From the NCBI GenBank assembly GCA_027257055.1, contig JAPVLO010000054.1, forward strand, positions 1,736,001 through 1,800,000: a DNA stretch of 64,000 nt, given 5' to 3'. The notes beneath the pieces were generated by a model, which did no database searches, had not been told where the DNA came from, and was given only the letters and a program-made list of their open reading frames with translations. Below, piece after piece: positions 57,367-64,000 of this stretch. The DNA comes from Cephalopachus bancanus. Its lineage: Eukaryota > Chordata > Mammalia > Primates > Tarsiidae. Every line of letters starts with the position of its first letter. Within the stretch, counting starts at the first letter, position 1. A program made the position numbers and the translations under genes.

Positions 57367-57621
57367 GCCTTTGGGAGGCTGAGGTGAGTGGATTGCCTGA
57401 GCCCGCAGGTTCGAGACCCGCCTGGGCAGAGAGATCTCATCTCTACAATAAATCAAAAAATCAGCCGTAATTCCGGCTACTTGGAAGGCTGAGGCGGAAG
57501 GATCGCCGGAGCCCAGCAGGTCGAGGCTGCAGTGGCCGGGAGCGGCCGCTGCACTCCAGTCTGGGCGACAGAGTGAGACTCCAACTCAAAAAAAATAAAA
57601 ATAAAAATAAAAAATAAATAA
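57367..57621 (+). mobile_element. Lemur-type Alu, 5'-truncated with internal deletion
   Basis: Starts in the left monomer at gcctttgggaggctgag and lacks the stretch between 'aatcagcc' and 'gtaattccgg'. Flanked by ataaagttaataat on both sides (about 57353-57366 and 57622-57635), so truncation occurred on insertion. A-tail is aaaat-rich. Confidence 0.95.
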
Positions 57622-57635
57622 ATAAAGTTAATAAT

Positions 57636-58084
57636 TCTATTCATGATTTTCTGAAGACTTACTAAAATGCTATTAAATATTTAATAAACTGATTACAAGT
57701 TGAAAAGAACATATGTTTATTTTAATTCTCTTTTAGTAATATGGCCCATTTAAGACATACTATAAAATAAAGTCCAACTTATATGTACATATCAATTAAT
57801 AAAACACTGTAATGGGAAAACTACTCAACTATTCAACTAAATCAAAGGGATATGATTATTTGAGACAAATAACAGAATTTACTGTAAATCCTGAATTTAT
57901 GTGTGCTATCTGAATTTTAATTTTGAATTAAAGAAAGCTTAAGTGTGAAAAAAGTAACTACCATCAGTTTTTGAAACTTTTGCAAAAGTATTCAATCTGT
58001 AAATTCAATTTTGCCATTTTCTCCTTAAGTACATAAAATGACCCTCAGCATCACTGAAAAACAGAAAAGTACACACCAAACAAT
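57636..58084. other. Unassigned DNA
   Basis: AT-rich, probably more L1M sequence at the right side; not assignable. Confidence 0.4.
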
Positions 58085-58511
58085 TTAAAAAGTACAGTGC
58101 TAACAATAAATGCTATCAAGTCATGAAAAGACATGAAAAATACTTAAATGCATATTACTAAGTGAAAGGAACCAACTTGAAAAGGCTACATTTACTGTAT
58201 GAATCTAAATATATATGACATTCTGGAAAAGGCAAAACTATAGAGACAGTAAAAAGACCAGTGATAGCCAGCGAGTGGAGAGGGGGAGAGATAAATAGAC
58301 CTAGCACAAGGATCTTTTGGGGCAGCAGAACTATTCTGTGTGTTACCGTAATGGGGTATACGTGACAGGCTTGTCCAAACCCAAAGAAGGAATTCCGGGA
58401 GTGAACCCTAATGTAAACTACTAATGTTGAATGACAATAATGTGCCAATATAAATTCATCAGTTGTAACATACTACTCTGATGAGAGATGTTAATAAAGG
58501 GAGAAGCTGTG
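58085..58511 (+). mobile_element. L1M 3' UTR, left part of a split element
   Basis: 'aaaggaaccaacttgaaaaggctaca', 'ctggaaaaggcaaaactatagagacagtaaaaagac' and 'gtgaaccctaatgtaaact' are the order of an ancient L1M 3' UTR. It is interrupted at 58512 by a mariner transposon and resumes at 60313. Confidence 0.85.
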
Positions 58512-58858
58512 TACAAGAGACGACCCCCTAAAAATCCCAGAATTTACTTATAAAAAATTGTGTATTTATTCTTATATGTTTAAATTTTAGTCACTTTCAA
58601 AGTACACACTTTGATGCAATGCACCTATTGAGATGCTTTACCACTGTGCAAAACAGTTTTTGAACGCAACCATTTTGTTTGTTTGTTTGTTTGTTTTGAG
58701 TTGGCGTCTAACTCTTTTGCCCTGGCTGGAGTGCAGTGGCACACTCACGACCACACTACAACCCCAGCATCGACCTGTTGGGCTCCGGCAATCCTTCTGC
58801 CTCAGCTTTCCAAGTAGCTGAAACTATAGACTGTGCTACCACACCTGGCTAATTTTTG

Positions 58859-59749
58859 GTTTTTGTTTTTTTAAATCAATATTTTTTATTATGATATTGT
58901 GGGGTACAGTTAAGGATATACAAATATGCTTCATTCAGGCACCCTTGTTGATAACAGGTGTCTCCCCATCCCCAGACAGATGTTTACTACCATTAGTCCC
59001 ATCCCCCCCCCATAGTTTCCCACCAGTGTCAGTCATTTTCTTATTGTAGTGCGTTGGATGATCAAGGTTCACTATATGAGTGAGAACATGTGATACTCAG
59101 ATCTTTGTTTCTGTGAGAGGTCACTCAGTATTATAGACTCAAGTTCCATCCAAGTTGCTGCGAAATTCATGATTTTGTTCTTTTTTATGGCTGCATAGTA
59201 TTCCATCGTGTATATGTACCACATTTTTAAAATCCAGTCCTCTTTTAATGGACAGCATGGTTGGTTCCAGGTTCTTGCTATTGTGAACAATGCTGCCATA
59301 AGCATTCATGTGCAGGTATCTTTTTTATAGAGTGATTTGAGATCTTCAGGGTATATTCCCAGTAGGGGGATTGCAGGGTCATATGGGAGGTTGATGTTTA
59401 GAGCTTTTAGGAATCGCCACAATGCTTTCCACAGAGGTTGCACTAGTTTACACTCCCACCAACAGTGTAGAAGTGTTCCCTTTTCGCCACACCCTCTCCA
59501 ACAACTGTTATTTTTTGAGTTATTGATAATTTCCATTCTTACTGAAATTAGGTGGTATCTCAGTGCGGTTTTGATTTGCATCTCCCTGATGATTAGTGAG
59601 GTTGAGCATTTCTTCATGTGTCTATTGGCTACTCGGATGTCCTTCTTTGTGAAGTGTCTGTTCATATCTTTTGCCCATTTTATAATGGGGTTGTTTGTTT
59701 TTTTTCTTTTCAGCATGTTTGAGTTCCTTGTAGATCCAAGATGTTAAGC
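58859..59749 (-). mobile_element. 5'-truncated L1 inside the Alu
   Basis: About 890 bp of L1: 3' UTR and tail at the left, ORF2 C-terminus at the right. A 10-bp target duplication, ctaatttttg, lies at 58849-58858 and 59750-59759. Its A-tail appears as the T-run near 58860-58872. Less decayed than the L1M copies, so a later lineage. Confidence 0.92.
59072..59716 (-). pseudogene. L1 ORF2 C-terminal pseudogene
   Basis: About 215 codons of the L1 reverse transcriptase protein's C-terminal part, a region beyond the RT domain that includes the Cys-rich [16 protein letters not shown] segment. L1 ORF2p makes and inserts DNA copies of its RNA. The frame is open from the truncation point to the natural stop except for one in-frame TGA (59306-59308) between KKDTCT and MLMAALFTIARTWNQP; related L1s have Arg (CGA) there, so this is most simply a CpG decay. 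5' truncation removes endonuclease and RT domains, so it is non-functional. Confidence 0.92.
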
Positions 59750-59885
59750 CTAATTTTTGAATTATCGTAGAGATGAGGTCTCGCCAATTTGCCCAGGCTG
59801 GTCTTGAACCCACGGACTGAGGCAATCCACTCGCCTCCGGTATCCCAAAGAGCTGAGATTACAGACTGAGCCGCGGAGCTGGCCT

Positions 59886-60110
59886 ATTTTGATGCCTTTT
59901 AAGTACTTCCACCGTTTTTCGTTTCACCACTTCCTATCAGCAAAACATTTCCTTTTGAGCACGTTTTTCATCCTGGGAAACAACAGCAATAAAAATCACT
60001 TGGGGCAAGATCAGGTGAGTGGTGAGGGAAGTGCCATTTTTGGTCAAAAACTGCTGAATACTCATCACAGTGGGGGCAGGAATGCTCATAAATCACCCAT
60101 CATAAGATGG
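59886..60110 (-). pseudogene. Mariner transposase C-terminal pseudogene
   Basis: Minus-strand translation gives QFLTKNG, then after a 1-base shift HSPDLAPSDFY, the mariner signature that holds the last catalytic Asp of the DD34D core, then KGNVL and, shifted again, EVVKRKTVEVLKRHQN. Mariner transposase cuts and reinserts the element at TA sites in the nucleus. At least two frameshifts and in-frame stops exist, and the N-terminal HTH region and first catalytic residues are absent. The 194-codon plus-strand frame at 59889-60473 is a shadow of this region. Confidence 0.8.
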
Positions 60111-60312
60111 GCAAATGCATTGAAAGACTCTCCAAAAAAAACAAAAAAATGGGGGGGGGTATCTCTGAAGCCGGATGCAACCTCTCACAATATTGCTAGC
60201 TGGTACACTGATGTCAATAGTTTTCTAGAACACTTACCTAGTGGGGGAAGCCTACACTACAAGGGGTCTGCCCTCCAAAAGGTAATTCTGTTTTATGAGG
60301 GCCCCCTTTGTA

Positions 60313-60408
60313 TGCACGGAGGCAGGGAGTATATGAATAAAAGTTCTGCCTCTTCTGCTCAATATTGTTGCAAACCTAAAACTGCTCCAAAATATAAAGT
60401 CTATTTTT
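60313..60408 (+). mobile_element. L1M 3' UTR, right part
   Basis: Continues the L1M left at 58511: 'ggcagggagtatatga', 'cttctgctcaatattg', 'aaacctaaaactgctcc' and 'ataaagtctattttt', the typical L1M 3' end. Confidence 0.8.
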
Positions 60409-60471
60409 TCCTGCCCCACCCCCACCACTGGCGCCCTGGAGCCCTCGCCCGCCCATATAAAGTCTATTTTT
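60392..60471. repeat. 17-bp direct repeat around a 46-bp GC-rich insert
   Basis: atataaagtctattttt at 60392-60408 and 60455-60471 are identical. Between them are 46 bases of strongly C-rich sequence unlike anything nearby (for example ggcgccctggagccctcg near 60430-60447). Confidence 0.95.
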
Positions 60472-60885
60472 AAAAGTACATTTAACTAAATAGTTCCTTA
60501 TTTTTATTTTTTAGAAATAAAGATAAGACTCCTCTGAACACAATATTTTAGTATTTTTCAGACAATTATTTTTTCCAGCTTCTCAGAAAGAAATCCTCAA
60601 CAAATAAATATTCAAAAACATATTCTTGTATGCATTTTTGGATTTTCTGCATACATTTCAGCACCTTGGAATAATTCCCCTGACAAAAGAAAAAATTCAA
60701 AATCACAATTAGCTTGACTTAAGACAGCTACAGATATATGAAAGTAGCAAATTAAGTTTATTTTCTGCTAACACCTGAAATGTTTTTTACCGACACCAGG
60801 AACACACTCATTTACTGAAGATCTTACTTAGCGTCTTGCATGCTGCATCTTGCCTGGACATTACTTCCAATTAATTTTTGGCTAG
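60472..60885. other. Unassigned DNA
   Basis: AT-rich; no confident element. Confidence 0.4.
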
Positions 60886-61281
60886 TGCTATGGTTTGGAT
60901 ATTTGACCCTCCAAATATCATGTTGAATTTGATTCCCAATGTTGGAAATGGGGGTCTAATGGGAGGTGTGCTTGGGTCGTGGGAGCAGATCACTCATAAA
61001 TGGGTTGGTGACCATCTCGCTGTAATTAATGAGTTCTTTTTCTATTAGTTTCCAGGAGATCTGACTATTAAAATAACCTAGCACCTTTCCCTCCTCTCTG
61101 GCCACGTGATGACTGCCCTCCTTCACCTTCCACAGTGAGTGGAAGCAGCCTGAGGTCCTCAGTAGATGCAGATGCCAGCACCATGCTTCTTGTACAGCCT
61201 GCAGTACCATGAGCCAAATAAACCTCTTTTCTTTATAATTATCCATCCTCAGTTACTCCTTTATAGTAACACACTAAAACA
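60886..61281 (+). mobile_element. MaLR LTR (MST/THE1-like), sense
   Basis: 'tgctatggtttggatatttgacc', 'catgttgaatttgattcccaatgttggaaatgggg', 'cttgtacagcctgcagtacc' and 'gagccaaataaacctcttttctttataattat' follow the MaLR LTR consensus in order, ending ctaaaaca. TATA-like and AATAAA-like signals are as expected. Solo; no internal region. Confidence 0.9.
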
Positions 61282-61293
61282 GTGACTTCCATA

Positions 61294-61627
61294 CAGAGTG
61301 GTCCCTCAGTATCCAAAAAGAACTGGTTCTAGGACTGCCCTCGGCTACCAATCCATTCATGCTCAAGTTTCTTACATAAGATGGTACAGTATTTGCATAT
61401 AGCCTATGCACATCTCCTGTGTACTCTAAATCATCTCTGGATTACTATAATACCCAGTGCAATGTAAATACTATGTAAATAGTTGTTATACTATATTGTT
61501 TAGGAAATGACAAGAAAAAGTCCGTACATGTTCAGTGCTGACCCAGTTTTTTGCCCAAATATTTTCAATCCAAGATTGGTTAAATCCACAGATGGATGCA
61601 AGGCCCATAGAGGTGGAGGGTTGACTG
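61294..61627 (+). mobile_element. MER2-like Tigger non-autonomous element
   Basis: cagagtggtccctcagtatcc at the left and the complementary end ggtggagggttgactg at the right; TA at 61292-61293 and 61628-61629. Interior pieces 'gcatatagcctatgcacatctcc' and 'ttgttatactatattgtttagg' match the MER2-type pattern. No intact transposase. Confidence 0.85.
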
Positions 61628-61629
61628 TA

Positions 61630-63555
61630 TACTTAGATGATTCAGCTAAAAGTCTGGTCTCTCAGTTTCTTGATGGCTTCAGTTCTAGTGATCCCTCATG
61701 GTTGTGTCCCTGCTCTTGTCTTTATCAAATACTGAAAATTCTCCAGAATCTCAATTTCCAGTATCTTACTCTCCAACTACCACTTTCTGTCTGTCCAGGT
61801 TACTCCACCTAGTATTCTAACTTCATTGATCATTTTGTCTCACTGGTGCCTAGCATCTATTGATATTACTACTTGTCCAATAAATGTTATGATTAATCAT
61901 TAGCATCAAATTTTTGTATATATCTCAACTCCCTTCTCCATCTCTTGAACATTTTTACTCATTGAACAAAACCCCACCTATGGTTAAATCACCTAGTTTT
62001 TCTGCCTTGTACTTATGAAATTGAATGTGGTTGGGAAAAAAACCAAACTTGCTCAACTGAAAAGTTAAGGACTGCAAATCCCAAGTTGCCTCTTAATGAT
62101 GCCTGGTTATTATAATTTATTTCTCTACTTCATTCACATTTCCAGGTTCCTAGATAACTATTTCAAGCCTTCTATTTTCTCAAACATGTAATACCTTGTC
62201 TTCCATTCTCACTCTCGACTCATGACTTATTTTTCTAATAAAATGGAAGTATTCACAAAGGTAACTTCCACAAGCTTCCACATCTAAAACTATGTAGCAT
62301 CAAAACTCATATATTCTGCCTTCTTGCCTCTTATCCCTGCATAGAATAACTGCTCACACTCGTATCCAAAGCCAGTTCCTCTATGTGTACTCTAGATCCC
62401 ATCTGCCTTCTCAAATACATCACCCCAGCCCTTCTCCTCTCTCCTCTCTCTCCCTCACCCTCTCTCACTCTCTCTCCTTCCTCTGTCCTTTCTTGGGTTG
62501 TTTCATTACAAAGATTCTCTTATTTCCCCTTTCTTTCCATTTTGATGTGGTGTTTTGCTCATAAATATCATTTAACAACTTTTTTTTTCCATAGTTAGGT
62601 ATTTAGATAGTCAAAATTTTGGAAGAAGGTATCTCATTTTCATTTATGTGGAGGTTTAAATGAGCTGTTTGAAACCGTAAGGGAATAGGGGTTATTGATA
62701 TTTGGAAGTCTCTATCTCAAATGAAAAATTAATGAGGAACCATATTTTATAAAATTATGTCCTGGCCTTACCTTTTTATTACTCCATCATGCCTGGAATG
62801 TAAGTTAAACAGCTGACTACTGCAAAAGCAAGGAAGTGGCAGCAATTGGGCAATCTGCTGAAGTGTTTCCATGTGTTTGAGAAGCAATGTTAATAGGGAC
62901 AGCTCCTTTAATCTAAAGAACATCATCAACGAATGATGAGGATTCCAGCAGCAGGGCAAGCACATTCCTCAAGATAATGCCATAAGTTCATGTGGGTGAA
63001 GGGCACACAATAAAATCAAAACAGGAGAAAGGATTTCTGATTATGGTTCCTTCAATTAAGTTGTGATATTTAAAGGCAATTGGTCAGACAGATAATTTCC
63101 TGGAAAATTGTATCTGTTTTTGACAGAGCATTGGTTGCTTTACAATCCATACTAATGATGATGCTTTATAAGCTCATTGATGCCAATAAAATTAACCTTT
63201 TGTGGAATAGGTTGAAGGATACACCAAATAGTTCAGCTGAAACTCTAGAAACACCTGTATTTTTAATGTATCTCCTAATTATTTTATGCTTTTTAAATTA
63301 TTTTGTCACATTTCTTTAAAGGCAGGTTAAGTTTATTAGAAATGTGTGGTCAACACTGCAATACAAAAAAATAGTGCCAATTCTAGAGGCAGACACTGTG
63401 AATTGTGAGAAAAGTAAGACATTGCCTCAAAACCTGCTCTAAATGTTTGCAAGTTATGCTAGATAGACTTATTGCTCGAATATCACTGAAATGATTAACA
63501 AAAAAATTATAACCAACATATGTAAAATGACTTATGTTCTTTAGAACTTTTAAAA
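61630..63555. other. Unassigned DNA with a pyrimidine tract
   Basis: About 1.9 kb with no confident element. A CT-rich tract lies at about 62430-62482. Chance frames only. Confidence 0.4.
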
Positions 63556-63567
63556 TAAATTTTATTT

Positions 63568-63871
63568 ATTTATTATTATTATTATTATTTTTTGAGTTGG
63601 AGTCTCACTCTGTCGCCCAGACTGGAGTGCAGTGGCCGCTCCCAGCCACAGCAGCCTCGACCTGCTGAGCTCCGGCGATCCTTCCTTCCGCCTCAGCCTT
63701 CTGAGTAGCCGGAATTACAGGCATGCACTACCACGCCCGGCTGATTTTTTTATTTATTGTAGAGATGAGGTCTCGCTGCCCAGGCGGGTCTCGAACCCGC
63801 GGGCTCAGGCAATCCACTCACCTCAGCCTCCCAAAGGCGCGGGATTACAGGCTGAGCCACCGAGCCTGGCT
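63568..63871 (-). mobile_element. Lemur-type Alu, minus strand, little decay
   Basis: TTA-rich tail then gagttggagtctcactctg. Contains gcgggtctcgaacccgc at 63784-63800. Flanked by taaattttatt at 63556-63566 and 63875-63885. Among the best-preserved copies. Confidence 0.96.
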
Positions 63872-63885
63872 TATTAAATTTTATT

Positions 63886-64000
63886 TTACTCCCTATTCTT
63901 GTAAGCTTAAAGTCCAAACTCTTATACACAATTTAAAATCACCTGACCTTTCTTTACCCCTCTCATTCCATATCTTGCCATTCTCTGGTCCCAGTTCCCC
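63886..64000. other. Unassigned end of window
   Basis: No call. Confidence 0.4.

Larger units (their letters stand above)
58675..59884 (-). mobile_element. Lemur-type Alu inside mariner, split by L1
   Basis: Minus-strand Alu in two pieces, 58675-58858 and 59750-59884. Tail side has tttg repeats and gagttggcgtctaactc; head side ends ctgagccgcggagctggcc. Mariner sequence reads across it: cattttg before, tattttgatgcc after. Diverged relative to the 53-kb copies. Confidence 0.9.
58512..60312 (-). mobile_element. Mariner-type DNA transposon, internally deleted
   Basis: Inverted termini pair: tacaagagacgaccccct (58512-58529) and, complemented, tacaaagggggccctc (60312 back to 60297), with agreement continuing as 'cagaatttactt'/'cagaattacctt'. 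TA dinucleotides lie at both edges, the target site of Tc1/mariner elements. With the Alu removed, about 590 bp remain, against roughly 1.3 kb for an intact mariner. Inserted into an L1M 3' UTR. Confidence 0.8.

Noticed and set aside
59889..60473. 194-codon plus-strand frame
   Set aside because: Antisense shadow of decayed mariner transposase and L1M 3' UTR; crosses element boundaries.
1..64000. CRISPR array, operon, phage or bacterial system
   Set aside because: Alu, MIR, L1 and LTR content shows a primate nuclear genome; no regular spacer array or prokaryotic gene order.

Overview
This is non-coding primate nuclear DNA: AT-rich, intergenic or deep intronic, built mostly from old transposable elements. 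No protein-coding exon, functional RNA gene, CpG island, operon or CRISPR array could be supported. The host is placed by its Alu elements. They are dimeric 7SL-derived SINEs that end in gagactccaactc before the A-tail, and their left monomer reads cctgagcccgcgggttcgagacc. Human Alu ends gagactccgtctc, and galago-type Alus have a tRNA-derived half. I therefore infer a strepsirrhine, most likely a lemur.

Layout. 0-9 kb: an AluJ-like element inside an old DNA transposon, a 121-bp exact dispersed duplication, two antisense ancient L1 fragments (3.1-4.3 and 6.2-7.6 kb), a repeat-free segment (about 4.8-5.2 kb) and a large AT palindrome (5.23-5.38 kb). 9-19 kb: lemur-type Alus, a sense L1M 3' region, a repeat-free segment with a 14-bp inverted repeat (12.0-12.5 kb), an L1 3' fragment and MIR. 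19.5-20.9 kb: a large inverted repeat enclosing a truncated 5S rRNA retrocopy and a fold-back Alu. 21.1-23.8 kb: a near full-length, dead Tigger1 transposon carrying an Alu. 26-49.5 kb: an Alu-free stretch with MIRs, short L1 tails, two solo-LTR-like elements and much unassigned DNA. 49.5-64 kb: a dense Alu cluster, a solo LTR inside an MLT1-like LTR, a duplicated MIR, a four-deep nest (L1M > mariner > Alu > L1), a MaLR LTR and a MER2-like Tigger element.

Nothing here works together as a gene system. The most informative content is structural: palindromes, inverted duplications, a mosaic duplication that looks template-switched, a GC-rich insert between 17-bp direct repeats, and nested insertions that give a relative chronology. 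Open reading frames of 60-194 codons are translations of repeats or chance frames. The only frames with recognisable protein ancestry are decayed transposon genes: L1 ORF2, Tigger transposase and mariner transposase. Repeat family names are from memory of consensus sequences, not from a database search.
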